A stretch of DNA of 64,000 nucleotides from Planctobacterium marinum (GCF_036322805.1 NZ_AP027272.1:1364001-1428000), one strand, 5' to 3'; shown: positions 9,190 to 18,062, counted from the first letter of the stretch. Program-made: numbers and translations. The notes: generated by a model from the letters alone, not told the origin.

Positions 9190-9795
9190 TTGAATCAATC
9201 TCAGAGCCCTGCGACTTCCATTTTGGATGAGCGGCAACCCAATGAGTTAACCGAATTTACATCTTTGGATGTGTTTTTGGCTCATATTGAAAAAAAGGCT
9301 TACCGCATGGCATTGCTCGCGGTGGGGCAGCATGCTGATGCGATTGATATACTGCAAGATGCGATGATGAAACTTGTGAGTAACTACGCAGAGCGACCCG
9401 GCAATGAATGGAAACCTTTATTTTATCGGATATTGAACAATCGCATTATGGATTGGCATCGGCAGCAAAAGGTGCGCAATATGCTGTTTTTCTGGCGTGC
9501 TAAGCAAGACGAAGATGACGAGCTACCTCTGTGTGAGCAGGTGCCAGATGAAAAAACGGAAGAACCCTGTAAAGCCTTGAATCGGGTATTGCAACAACAA
9601 GATATGATGCAAGTGTTGGAAGCATTACCCGTTAAGCAGCAACAGTGTTTTTTATTGCGCAGTTGGGAAGGACTGTCGGTGGCGGAAACCGCCGACATTA
9701 TGGGCTGCTCACAAGGGAGTGTAAAAACACATTTTTACAGAGCTGTACAGAAGCTAAAAGCTGTACTGGAGGAACAACATGACGTCACAATCTGA
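9190..9795 (+). CDS. ECF-type RNA polymerase sigma factor
   Basis: 201 residues. Sigma region 2 runs from about residue 27 to 95 (YRMALLAVGQHADAIDILQDAMMKL, then LFYRILNNRIMDWHRQ), an acidic linker follows, and region 4 lies at about 135-190 (LPVKQQQCFLLRSWEGLSVAETADIMGCSQGSVKTH, a helix-turn-helix). No region 1 or 3, hence the ECF class. It starts at a TTG with AAGG about 12 bases upstream, so the exact start is less certain. The next gene begins 17 bases before this one ends and encodes a small single-pass protein, the usual sigma/anti-sigma arrangement. The trigger and regulon are unknown. A sigma factor of this type leading to a DUF3106 protein is a recurrent proteobacterial neighbourhood. 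Confidence 0.88.
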   Translation: MNQSQSPATSILDERQPNELTEFTSLDVFLAHIEKKAYRMALLAVGQHADAIDILQDAMMKLVSNYAERPGNEWKPLFYRILNNRIMDWHRQQKVRNMLFFWRAKQDEDDELPLCEQVPDEKTEEPCKALNRVLQQQDMMQVLEALPVKQQQCFLLRSWEGLSVAETADIMGCSQGSVKTHFYRAVQKLKAVLEEQHDVTI

Positions 9796-10186
9796 GCAAG
9801 ACACACTCAATCGCAATGTCAATACGTTGCTGGATGAGGCCAATGCTAAATTGAGTGATGAGGTGTTATCAGACATAACCCAAGCTCGTTTAAACGCATT
9901 GCACACGGCTTCCGCCAAGCGTGACCAAAAGAACAAGTTGCCAATGCCTATACAATGGTGGCAGCGAATGCAGCAAGAAGTAATGACACATCAATTTCGC
10001 TATGTCGCGCCCGCAGCAGTTGCGGTAATCGTTGCTGTGCTAGTAAGCTATAACCAAAGTAATACTGTGCCAGTACTACCGGAGGTGTTCTTTACAGGAG
10101 ACATTCCCGGCGAAGAGCTGGCCTTGTTAGAGGATTTAGAGTTTGCGAGCTGGTTGGCGGAACAACAGCAAGAGGGTCGTCTTTAG
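9779..10186 (+). CDS. DUF3619-like single-pass protein, putative anti-sigma factor
   Basis: 135 residues: a polar N-terminal ~75 residues (probably cytoplasmic), one transmembrane helix at about 79-94 (VAPAAVAVIVAVLVSY) and a short acidic C-terminal tail (EVFFTGDIPGEELALLEDLEFASWLAEQ). Layout and position resemble DUF3619 proteins that follow ECF sigma genes. An anti-sigma role is inferred from topology and the 17-base overlap with the sigma gene, not from a recognised zinc anti-sigma motif; no HxxxCxxC is present. It overlaps the next frame too, so the four genes look translationally coupled. Confidence 0.65.
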   Translation: MTSQSEQDTLNRNVNTLLDEANAKLSDEVLSDITQARLNALHTASAKRDQKNKLPMPIQWWQRMQQEVMTHQFRYVAPAAVAVIVAVLVSYNQSNTVPVLPEVFFTGDIPGEELALLEDLEFASWLAEQQQEGRL

Positions 10187-10478
10187 TATGTTGATGACGA
10201 TACTCGCTACCCCTTCTGTGGCTGATAAAGCCAAAACATCAGAGCTGCCTGACTTGGCGTTTCTGGAGTTTTTGGCGGAGATGGAAGAGCTCGAAGGAGA
10301 ACTGGTGACACCGGTGGATTTATTGCCGGATACCGATACACAGCAAGCTAACATCGACAATGAGAACCAGCAACAATGGTTGACCTTGTGGCAGCTATTA
10401 GACAGCGAAGCGAATGGGGCAACATTACAATCCTTGTCGCCTCAGAAGGCCGTTGATGATGGGGAGGAAGAGCAATGA
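10143..10478 (+). CDS. Small acidic exported protein of the sigma-factor operon
   Basis: Up to 111 residues. From a TTG at 10143 (GAGGA about 8 bases upstream) the N-terminus is a convincing signal peptide: RAGWRNNSKR, then VVFSMLMTILA, cleavage near PSVA-DK. A shorter reading starts at an ATG at 10188, two bases after the upstream stop, but would lose the basic n-region. The mature part is very acidic and repeats a leucine/aspartate pattern like the tail of the preceding protein (LPDLAFLEFLAEMEELEGELVTP beside LALLEDLEFASWLAEQ). Its stop overlaps the next ATG (ATGA). I do not recognise a family; an accessory part of the same regulatory unit is likely. Confidence 0.6.
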   Translation: MRAGWRNNSKRVVFSMLMTILATPSVADKAKTSELPDLAFLEFLAEMEELEGELVTPVDLLPDTDTQQANIDNENQQQWLTLWQLLDSEANGATLQSLSPQKAVDDGEEEQ

Positions 10479-10915
10479 GTAAATTCCTCATGCTGACCTT
10501 GCTATTGTTCAGTGTTTCCGTAACGGCGGTTGAGTGGCAAGATCTGAATAAACAGCAGCAGCAAGTGCTTAAGAATGCCGAGCAGCGCTGGGATTCAATG
10601 CCTCAAGAGCAGCGTCAGAAGCTGGTTACCGGAGCTGATCGGTGGTTGAAGATGAACGACGGTCAAAGGCAGCAAATTAAATCTAAATTTGAGCGTTGGC
10701 AGTCACTTAAGCCAGAGCAACAACAGCACTTGCGAGAGCAATTCAAAAAGTTCCGACAAATGTCTCCAGAACAGCGGAAGCAAATCAGAGGCGCGTTTAA
10801 TAAATTTCAAAAAATGCCAAAAGAACAACGGGCCAAACTAAGAGAAAAGTTTCAGCAAGCAAAAAAAAATCGTTCTCGTCAAGGGCACAAGGGAAAGCCG
10901 CGGCGTAAACCGTAA
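10475..10915 (+). CDS. DUF3106-family exported basic repeat protein
   Basis: 146 residues. A signal peptide (MSKFLMLTLLLFSVSVTA) precedes a Q/K/R-rich helical domain with a repeating 'W/F-x-x-M/L-x-P/D-E/G-Q-R-x-x-I/L' unit of roughly 22 residues (RWDSMPQEQRQKL, RWLKMNDGQRQQI, RWQSLKPEQQQHL, KFRQMSPEQRKQI, KFQKMPKEQRAKL). This is the DUF3106 pattern. The tail is strongly basic. The repeats resemble Spy/CpxP-like periplasmic helical proteins in amino-acid style, but no chaperone activity is shown for DUF3106. It overlaps the previous gene by 4 bases and closes the sigma-factor operon; the periplasm is the likely location. Confidence 0.82.
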   Translation: MSKFLMLTLLLFSVSVTAVEWQDLNKQQQQVLKNAEQRWDSMPQEQRQKLVTGADRWLKMNDGQRQQIKSKFERWQSLKPEQQQHLREQFKKFRQMSPEQRKQIRGAFNKFQKMPKEQRAKLREKFQQAKKNRSRQGHKGKPRRKP

Positions 10916-11006
10916 AGCACTGGCCTTAAACCAAAAAACAGTGTTAGATGGGTATTGGGGTTTTGTTGCAATGGTTTGCGCATTATTTAACTTCGGGTGA
11001 CTTATC

Positions 11007-11621
11007 ATGATTGATTTCATTGCGGTTTTTATCTTTTTCTTTGCGGTTATCGACCCCATAGGTACTGTGCCCGTATTTATTGCGGTTACACGTGGCTATG
11101 ATGCTGCTGCAAAAAGGAAAATTGCGCTTATTGCATCTGCAGTTGCTGCAGCAATACTATTATTTTTTGCCGTGGTGGGAGAGCTATTATTAACTGCTAT
11201 GGGAATACCGCTGCCCGCTTTTCAGATAGCGGGAGGAATAGTACTTTTCCTGTTTGCTCTTTCTATGATATTCGGTGAGAGCAAACCTGAAGAAGAGGTC
11301 AGAATAGCAGAAGCTCATCACGAAACTGCAATTTTTCCGTTGGCCGTTCCTTCAATCGCAGGTCCGGGGGCGATGTTGGCCTGTGTACTATTGACCGAGA
11401 ACGCTCGCTTTAACCTCATGGAACAGGTTCAAACTGTCGCGATGATGTTATTGGTTTTGGTGGTGAATTTATTACTGATGTTGATGGCCAGTGGAGTGCA
11501 AAAAGTTATTGGTGACTCCGGAGCTAGTGTTGTGAGTCGAGTTATGGGATTAATACTCGCTTCCGTAGCTGTAACCAATACGTTGGCCGGGGTTACCAGC
11601 TACTTTAAAATTGGCCTGTGA
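11007..11621 (+). CDS. marC: MarC-family integral membrane protein
   Basis: 204 residues with six hydrophobic helices covering nearly the whole length. The first helix has FAVIDPIGTVPVFIA, and later come AGGIVLFLFALSMIFGE and FPLAVPSIAGPGAM, the diagnostic MarC/UPF0056 motifs. The family sits in the inner membrane. Despite its name (from the marRAB locus), a role in multiple antibiotic resistance was not supported in E. coli, and no transport substrate is settled. It is alone, with about 90 bases separating it from the DUF3106 gene. The gene symbol is a family label. Confidence 0.85.
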   Translation: MIDFIAVFIFFFAVIDPIGTVPVFIAVTRGYDAAAKRKIALIASAVAAAILLFFAVVGELLLTAMGIPLPAFQIAGGIVLFLFALSMIFGESKPEEEVRIAEAHHETAIFPLAVPSIAGPGAMLACVLLTENARFNLMEQVQTVAMMLLVLVVNLLLMLMASGVQKVIGDSGASVVSRVMGLILASVAVTNTLAGVTSYFKIGL

Positions 11622-11755
11622 TGGCCAGTCGCTTGGTCAATTGAGGAAAGGTAAATGATTTAACGGTGTCAGTCGTTTTAGCTTTATTGGTGGTAATAAA
11701 CATTTTGGAATTAGTATTGTACTGCGGCGAGAACAATTGCCAGGACGAGTAAAAA

Positions 11756-12388
11756 ATGAATTGGATTGAAATGGAAAACTGGCCTCGCAAGCGCCACTTC
11801 GATATGTTTCAACGGGTGGACATGCCACATTTTAGTATTACCGCGGATGTGGAGGTCACTCAGTCACTGGCGTTCTGTAAGCAGCGCAATATTTCAAGTT
11901 CAACACTTATGCTTTACCTTATCAGTCGCACCGCCAACGAAATAGAGAACATGCTTTACCGAATACGCGCAGATAAAGTGTGTATCCACACTAGTGTCGA
12001 TCCTGCATTTACGGTATTGGCTGATGATGAACTATATTATCACTGCCGGGTTCGGTATCAAAAAGACTTTCTGGCGTTTTGTGAGGATGTAAAAGCCCAA
12101 TCGGCTTTGGCAAAGCAAGACAAAACTTTACACACAGAAAAGCAGGATGATGTGATTTATTTGTCTTGCCTGCCTTGGGTCGCATTCACCGGTAATAGTC
12201 ACGCCATGCATTTTTCACCCGTGGATTCAGTTCCTCGTTATTACTGGGGCAAATATCACCAAAGAGATGGCAAGATGATGATGCCATTTTCCGTTCAGGT
12301 ACATCACGGTCTTGCCGATGGTTTGCATGTAGGTCGACAGTTTGACGCCATGCAACGCTATTTGTCAGAGCCTGAATCCATTCTGTAA
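11756..12388 (+). CDS. Type A chloramphenicol acetyltransferase-like enzyme
   Basis: 210 residues, the normal CatA length (about 210-220). The catalytic signature HHGLADGLHVGRQFD near the C-terminus matches the HHxxxDGxH motif that carries the catalytic His and structural Asp of the trimeric CatA fold. N-terminal elements (W-x-R-K-x-x-F, VDMPHFSITADVEV) also match. Family members use acetyl-CoA to O-acetylate chloramphenicol, but chromosomal homologues may acylate other substrates. Context gives no resistance island: no mobile element flanks it and codon use looks like its neighbours. I call it a CAT-fold acetyltransferase with unproven resistance function. Confidence 0.85.
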   Translation: MNWIEMENWPRKRHFDMFQRVDMPHFSITADVEVTQSLAFCKQRNISSSTLMLYLISRTANEIENMLYRIRADKVCIHTSVDPAFTVLADDELYYHCRVRYQKDFLAFCEDVKAQSALAKQDKTLHTEKQDDVIYLSCLPWVAFTGNSHAMHFSPVDSVPRYYWGKYHQRDGKMMMPFSVQVHHGLADGLHVGRQFDAMQRYLSEPESIL

Positions 12389-12453
12389 ATTGACAAGTGG
12401 CGGATATCTCTTACGCTTTATGCTATGGCGCTTGATATCGATTAAATGCGGCA

Positions 12454-14853
12454 GTGACAACATATACGGATGCTATATTTACAAGAGTACAATGGTTTAA
12501 AAACTGGCTGGTAACCCGCACTTTTCTGCGGTCACTTGTCCGTGTGTTTCTAATTGTCAGCTTGTATTCTTTTTCCTCGTTAGCGTCTGTTGAGCAACTA
12601 CCCAATCATTCTTCATTTCGGATTGATTTATCACAATCTGCGCAATTCACTTTTACCAATCTTGAAACCACGTTACAACAAATAAGCGGCGCCACAAACT
12701 TGGACTGGCAATCTATGCGAGGCAAAGGTGCCTCATTCGGATATAAGCCGGGTAGGGCGCTATGGCTGAGATTTAACGTGGTTACTGAAAAGAATTCTGA
12801 CGCCTTTTTGCTCTTTGATTACGCTATTCTGGACAATATTGCTGTTTATTCCTTCAGCAACCAAAATGATACTGTTCAGGCGCACTACTCCGGCGATCAC
12901 TTGCCCCCGGCTGAGCGCGAAGTACAGCATCGTAAGCTAGTGGTACCCGTGCATTTGAGCGCCGGAACTAACCCGTTTTATGTACGCATTCAAACTGGCT
13001 CAAGTTACACGGTTCCTTTAGTGTTGATCGACAAAGACAGTTTTTACCAATCTGAGGCAGTAAAAAATATGCTGCTGTCTGGGCTTGCTGGTGGCGCACT
13101 GTTTATGGTGTTGTTGAATTTATTTGGCGGCTTACGCTTACAGCATTCAGGTTACCTTTACTACGCCGCATTTGCTGCATCATTTACCTTATTTAACTTA
13201 ACCTTAAACGGCTATTTTCGCTTTTACATATTGCCCATATGGCCCAATGTTAACGACCTCCTCAGTGTTTTGTTTGGACAATTAGGCGGGTTAACCTATG
13301 CGTTATTTTTAACTGTTTTCTTACCGCTTAAAAAGCGCTATCCGGTGGATTACAAAATCTGTCAGGCGCATGCAATTTTATGTGGTTTTTTGGCCTGTTT
13401 GTCCGTGGTAGGTTTGTATAACCAGATTCAGATTTTTACCCACCTGGCAAATGCCATCTTTGCTTTGTATTCAATGATCTTGGCAATTCGCACATGGCGG
13501 GGAGGGGAACGAACTGCGATTTATCTGGTGTTGGGTTGGGTATTTTTAATGGCAAGTGTTATTGCCAAGGCGATGGTGGCACTGGGACTATTACCTTACA
13601 GTGATATGTTGTTTCACAGTTTTGATTTGGGGATCACTGTCAACTTCGCGCTCATCGCCTTTGGCTTGGCTTCGCGAATCGTGGATATTCAGGAGAGAGA
13701 AAAAGTCGCCAGGGAAGAAGCCGACAGTGCTAAAAATCTGGCGGTGTTAAATATGGAGCACTATCGAGCCTTGTTTGAGTACGCACCTATTCCCATGTTT
13801 AAAGTGAATAAAATGGACCATTTTATTGAAGCCAATAAAGCCTTTTTGACCCTGTTTGGCTTTGCCTGTGAGAGAGACTTGGTGCAATCGAAAGTGGAGA
13901 GCAAATCAGTTTATTGCAGCAACAAAGATTATCTCAGTCTGGTTTCGGATTTGCGTCATCACGGTGTTGCAGACGCGGAAACTCAAATTCGCACACTTGA
14001 TGGAAAAGAGCGATGGGTGAGGATTTCGGTGCGCGTAGTGGCTGACGATGATGAGATTATTTATGAGGGAGCCTGTATTGATGTCACGGCGCAAGTTGAA
14101 CAACAGGCTTTTGAAATAGCAGCACATAAAAGAGAAGTGAATCAGCTTGAAGCATTGGTAGCTGGGGTTGCCCATTATCTCAATACGCCGCTTGGAACCG
14201 CGAATACCGCGCAAACCCTCGTAACGGGCAAAACTGATGAGGTGGAACAGCAGTTGTCCGAGCAGAAGCTCACCGCAGCGAGGTTGCGTTCCTTTTTGGA
14301 TGTGGTGCAGCAAAGTGGGAAAGTGATTAAAAGCAGTCTGGATAAATCCATAAATGTGGTAGAGCGTTTCAAAGAACTGAATCCGGAGGAGCAACAAGTA
14401 ACATTTCAAAAAATTCGCAGTAGCGAATTGCTCAAGGGGTTAAAAACCTCATTGCCAGCAGAATTGAAAGACGAGTTAAGTATTGTATTGGACGATACTT
14501 CAGAGCAGGTACATTCATTGCCAGTGCATCCTCTTCTAAAAGTACTTAAAAAGCTCGCCGTAAATGCATGGCATCACGGAGAAGCGAATGAAGTTTACAT
14601 CGCCTTGAACAAACAAATCGAAGGCTATGAACTGGTGGTAAAAGACAATGGCAAAGGCTTGTCTGAAGAGGTAAATGTGCAGGACCTTTTTGCGCCATTT
14701 TACGCCAAGACCTTGAGTTTACAAGAGGTCAGTGGGCTTGATTTGTTTGTGGTGAAAACCATAGTACAAAACCGTTTAAATGGCAGAGTGGAAATTGATG
14801 AGCTGGCCTTACCTGCGTTACATTTTCATATCTGGATACCCTCGTTAGACTGA
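12454..14853 (+). CDS. 7TMR-DISM/PAS hybrid membrane histidine kinase (orphan)
   Basis: 799 residues from a GTG start, although the Shine-Dalgarno is weak. Domain order: N-terminal signal/anchor (about 24-48), a periplasmic 7TMR-DISM extracellular domain (about 50-195), seven helices (about 200-410), a PAS domain from about 436 (HYRALFEYAPIPMFKVN), then dimerisation and ATPase regions. The H-box reads AGVAHYLNTPLG (His about 574), where most HisKA kinases have Glu or Asp after the His. N-box (LAVNAWHHG) and G1 (DNGKGL) are present, while G2 is altered (SGLDLFVVK for GxGLGL). No response regulator lies nearby. DISM receptors sense small carbohydrate-like or other ligands; the ligand here is unknown. 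Confidence 0.85.
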   Translation: MTTYTDAIFTRVQWFKNWLVTRTFLRSLVRVFLIVSLYSFSSLASVEQLPNHSSFRIDLSQSAQFTFTNLETTLQQISGATNLDWQSMRGKGASFGYKPGRALWLRFNVVTEKNSDAFLLFDYAILDNIAVYSFSNQNDTVQAHYSGDHLPPAEREVQHRKLVVPVHLSAGTNPFYVRIQTGSSYTVPLVLIDKDSFYQSEAVKNMLLSGLAGGALFMVLLNLFGGLRLQHSGYLYYAAFAASFTLFNLTLNGYFRFYILPIWPNVNDLLSVLFGQLGGLTYALFLTVFLPLKKRYPVDYKICQAHAILCGFLACLSVVGLYNQIQIFTHLANAIFALYSMILAIRTWRGGERTAIYLVLGWVFLMASVIAKAMVALGLLPYSDMLFHSFDLGITVNFALIAFGLASRIVDIQEREKVAREEADSAKNLAVLNMEHYRALFEYAPIPMFKVNKMDHFIEANKAFLTLFGFACERDLVQSKVESKSVYCSNKDYLSLVSDLRHHGVADAETQIRTLDGKERWVRISVRVVADDDEIIYEGACIDVTAQVEQQAFEIAAHKREVNQLEALVAGVAHYLNTPLGTANTAQTLVTGKTDEVEQQLSEQKLTAARLRSFLDVVQQSGKVIKSSLDKSINVVERFKELNPEEQQVTFQKIRSSELLKGLKTSLPAELKDELSIVLDDTSEQVHSLPVHPLLKVLKKLAVNAWHHGEANEVYIALNKQIEGYELVVKDNGKGLSEEVNVQDLFAPFYAKTLSLQEVSGLDLFVVKTIVQNRLNGRVEIDELALPALHFHIWIPSLD

Positions 14854-14942
14854 GCGTCTAAGTTGGAAACTTCCCGAAAATTCCCTTTCAGACTTTACAC
14901 CGCTGTTGCGACTCTCCATCATATTGAGCAAATGATTGGTAA

Positions 14943-17393
14943 ATGGAACTACTCATGCACAACTTGTATTGTCAATTTCACAATATCTTGCGCTTATTCT
15001 ACTTGTTAACGTTGAGTTTGCTGGCTGCCCCGCTACAGGCTGAGGAAAAAAGTAAAACTCTGTCTGCCATGACATCATACTCAGATGTGAAAGCTGGATT
15101 TATTGATGTCTGGTATGAGCCGGAAGAGGATAAAACTTACTTTAGAGTGCCCAGGCAACTGGGGGATTTCATTTATCAAACCAGTTTGTCCCATGGTTTG
15201 GGCTCCAACGATATCGGATTGGACCGAGGACAATTAGGCGACACTCGGCTGGTTTCTTTTTTACGCTCGGGCAACAAACTCCTGATGCAACAAAAAAACA
15301 CCCAATATCGCGCAACGTCAGATAACCCCGTAGAAAAAAAGGCGATTGAGGATTCATTTGCTAACGCAATTCTCTGGCAATTCCCGTTGCTCGACAGTGA
15401 TGAGGAGTATTGGCTAGTGGATGCTTCTGAGTTTCTTCTTCGGGACACCCACGAAGTTGTAGACAGGCTCAAAGGGCGCAAACAAGGCAGTTTTAAGTTG
15501 GATTTATCACGGTCCAGTGTCGATGCGGACAGTTACAAATCTTTTCCCCACAATACCGAGTTAGAGGCTCGTCTGACCTTCATTGGTAACGCCCCGGGAA
15601 AATACGTTCGACAGGTTGCCATTGACCCTAAAAATGTGTCCTTGCGCATCCGCCACAGTTTTGTGAAATTACCAGAGCCCGGATACGAGCCACTGCAGTA
15701 TCACTCTTTGAGTGGTTATTTTGACTATAGTTTTCAGGATTATGGCAAGCCGATTAATGAGTCGCTTACTCAGCAGTGGATACCGCGTCATCGACTTGCA
15801 AAAAAAACGCCGGGAGCTGAAATGTCTGAGGCCGTTGAACCCATCGTATATTACCTCGATGCAGGCGTACCTGAACCTGTCAGAAGTGCGCTTTTGGACG
15901 GTGCGCGTTGGTGGAATGAGGCGTTCGAGGCAATCGGTTATCGCGACGCTTTTCGCGTCGAGGTTCTGCCACCGGATGCCGATCCGATGGATGTACGTTA
16001 CAACATCATTCAATGGGTTCACAGAGCGACGAGGGGCTGGTCCTATGGCGCCAGTGTTGTGGATCCTCGCACCGGAGAAATTATCAAGGGCCATGTTTCG
16101 TTAGGCTCGTTGCGCATTCGCCAGGATTACCTGATTGCGCAAGCGATGTTATCCCCTTTTGCTGAGTCTAATCATGAAGACCAGGCACTGCAACAACTGG
16201 CCATCAATCGCATTAAGCAGTTGTCCGCCCATGAGGTGGGACATACTTTGGGGCTGGCCCACAACTTTGCCGCCAGCGCCTATGACCGTGCTTCGGTAAT
16301 GGATTATCCGCACCCGCTGTTTGAGTTAAACTCGGGCAAGATAAGTGTCGAGAATGCGTATACAGATAGCATTGGTATCTGGGATAGAAGAGCAATCGCT
16401 TATGCCTATTCGGATTTTACTGGCCTGGATGCAGAGCAACAAAGAGCAGCAATGATTCAGCACAATCAGGCAAATGGTTATTGGTTTGTCTCTGATGCCG
16501 ATGCCAGAGATATTAGTGATGCTCATCCCTATGCCAGCCTTTGGGACAATGGTGAAGATGCGGTTGCAGAATTAAACCGCGTTATGAAATTGCGCCATCA
16601 AGCCTTGCTCAACTTCGGTGAAGCAAGCTTGCATGCCGGGCGGCCATATTCAGATCTTGAAGAGATATTGATCCCGCTTTATTACTTTCACCGCTATCAA
16701 GCCATTGCGGCAGGGAAGTTCATTGGCGGTGTGAATTACAACTATGCGGTTAAAGGTGAAGTAGAGCTTGTGCACGGCTCAGTGTCTGCAGAGCAGCAAA
16801 ATATAGCCATAAAGGTTTTACTAAAGACCTTGCTACCTGAGTTTTTGAATTTACCTGAATCAGTAGTGCAGTTGATCGCGCCTAAGGCACACGAGCAATA
16901 CCGAACCCGGGAAAGTAATCACGGAGAAATGGGGGTAGTATTTGACAGATTCGCACTGGCCAACAAGTCAATTCAACACACATTAAATATATTACTGGCT
17001 AATGAAAGGTTAATGCGCTTGACGCAACAGGCCGCCGCAGACCGAAACCTGCCATCGGTTTCCCAACTGTTATTAAATATCCATAATACCCTGTTCAAAA
17101 AGCTTTATACGGGCATCTCCGCTGAGATTCAGGTGCAAACCTTATCGCTGATCAATAGTAATTATCTCAATAAGCTGCATGCGGCAGATACTCCCTTAAC
17201 ATTGAAAGCGAGTTATTATGAAGCGGTCACTACAATCCACGAAAAGTTAAAGGCGATGCAAGGCCGCTCTGATATCAACAGTGTGCTTAAGCGGTTTGTT
17301 AATTTTGAGGTGTTTCGCCTACAGCAAGGCATATCATCAGAAAGTTGGCAACCAGTCCCGTTACCACAGTTGCCACCTGGCTCTCCAATATAA
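14943..17393 (+). CDS. Secreted metzincin-type zinc metalloprotease (DUF5117/DUF4953 family)
   Basis: 816 residues. An N-terminal signal peptide (hydrophobic LFYLLTLSLLAAPLQA) precedes a region with DUF5118/DUF5117 character, then the catalytic domain: HEVGHTLGLAHNF (HExxHxxGxxH zinc site) followed by the Met-turn VMDYP. A long helical C-terminal part lacks other motifs I know. Length and order match the zinc-dependent metalloprotease family common in Bacteroidetes and marine gammaproteobacteria; natural substrates are largely unknown. It probably acts in the periplasm or outside. The next genes follow closely on the same strand, so co-transcription with the YkvA-like gene is possible. Confidence 0.88.
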   Translation: MELLMHNLYCQFHNILRLFYLLTLSLLAAPLQAEEKSKTLSAMTSYSDVKAGFIDVWYEPEEDKTYFRVPRQLGDFIYQTSLSHGLGSNDIGLDRGQLGDTRLVSFLRSGNKLLMQQKNTQYRATSDNPVEKKAIEDSFANAILWQFPLLDSDEEYWLVDASEFLLRDTHEVVDRLKGRKQGSFKLDLSRSSVDADSYKSFPHNTELEARLTFIGNAPGKYVRQVAIDPKNVSLRIRHSFVKLPEPGYEPLQYHSLSGYFDYSFQDYGKPINESLTQQWIPRHRLAKKTPGAEMSEAVEPIVYYLDAGVPEPVRSALLDGARWWNEAFEAIGYRDAFRVEVLPPDADPMDVRYNIIQWVHRATRGWSYGASVVDPRTGEIIKGHVSLGSLRIRQDYLIAQAMLSPFAESNHEDQALQQLAINRIKQLSAHEVGHTLGLAHNFAASAYDRASVMDYPHPLFELNSGKISVENAYTDSIGIWDRRAIAYAYSDFTGLDAEQQRAAMIQHNQANGYWFVSDADARDISDAHPYASLWDNGEDAVAELNRVMKLRHQALLNFGEASLHAGRPYSDLEEILIPLYYFHRYQAIAAGKFIGGVNYNYAVKGEVELVHGSVSAEQQNIAIKVLLKTLLPEFLNLPESVVQLIAPKAHEQYRTRESNHGEMGVVFDRFALANKSIQHTLNILLANERLMRLTQQAAADRNLPSVSQLLLNIHNTLFKKLYTGISAEIQVQTLSLINSNYLNKLHAADTPLTLKASYYEAVTTIHEKLKAMQGRSDINSVLKRFVNFEVFRLQQGISSESWQPVPLPQLPPGSPI

Positions 17394-17403
17394 TGAGTCT
17401 GTC

Positions 17404-17514
17404 ATGGGAGAATTAAGGATAGGATTTTTAACGATTGACAGTTGGCCTCAGGCTAACTATGGTTGGGATTATGAGAATATTTACAACAAAGTGTTACAGA
17501 GGAATTTAGCGTGA
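17404..17514 (+). CDS. Possible 36-residue leader peptide overlapping the next gene
   Basis: ATG at 17404 opens a 36-codon frame (MGELRIGFLTIDSW... ending VLQRNLA) whose TGA overlaps the GTG start of the next gene by 4 bases (GTGA), the typical translational-coupling arrangement. It starts 10 bases after the metalloprotease stop. The Shine-Dalgarno is weak, and the frame is short enough to be chance. I recognise no family. If real, it would couple expression of the two flanking genes. Confidence 0.3.
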   Translation: MGELRIGFLTIDSWPQANYGWDYENIYNKVLQRNLA

Positions 17515-18062
17515 CCATCGAAATTAATCTGGAATTATCAGACGCAGATTTAGCCCATTTTAAGCAACTAATGCAAAGTGCTATTGAAAAAAATAGCGGC
17601 TTATCGGATCAGGAGATCCTGGAAAAAGCGCAGGCTGTTGTGAGTGAGATGGCGGATTCCAACCAACCCGAGTTTGTAAAGTCGCGGGTAAGCTCTCTGG
17701 CTGACTTGATTGCCGCAGTGCAAGATGAAGAGTGGCAAATGCCAGAAGATGAAAAGAAAGATATCATGACCTCTTTGATCTACTTCAGTGAGCCACAGGA
17801 TCTGGTACCTGACGATATTCCGGTATTAGGGTTCCTGGATGACGCAATTATGATTGAATTGGTTATTCAGGATATGTCCTTGGATTTGCGCTCTTACCGC
17901 CAATTTTGTAGCTTCAGAAAGACTGAAGAGGGACGTCGAGGTGATGCTGCGAAGGTTGATCGCGAGTCGTGGTTATCAGGCACGCGTTCAGAGATCCGCG
18001 CTTCCATGCGCAAAGATCGCAAATCATCCGGTAAACGCAGTTTTTTCAGACGCGTGATGTAA
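17511..18062 (+). CDS. YkvA-like DUF1232 protein
   Basis: 183 residues from GTG, with AGAGGAA about 8 bases upstream. The central motif PQDLVPDDIPVLGFLDDAIMIEL (about residues 97-119) is the DUF1232/YkvA signature, usually read as a short membrane-associated helix pair. The N-terminal ~75 residues are acidic and helical; the C-terminal ~45 are strongly basic (RKSSGKRSFFRR). No function is established for DUF1232. A terminator follows immediately. It may be co-transcribed with the metalloprotease. Confidence 0.8.
   Translation: MTIEINLELSDADLAHFKQLMQSAIEKNSGLSDQEILEKAQAVVSEMADSNQPEFVKSRVSSLADLIAAVQDEEWQMPEDEKKDIMTSLIYFSEPQDLVPDDIPVLGFLDDAIMIELVIQDMSLDLRSYRQFCSFRKTEEGRRGDAAKVDRESWLSGTRSEIRASMRKDRKSSGKRSFFRRVM

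Noticed and set aside
11756-12388. Acquired antibiotic-resistance cassette
   Set aside because: No integron, transposase or flanking repeats and no change in codon use; the CAT-like gene looks chromosomal.
13906-14409. 167-codon minus-strand frame inside the histidine kinase gene
   Set aside because: Antisense to a strong coding gene; no start signal or family.
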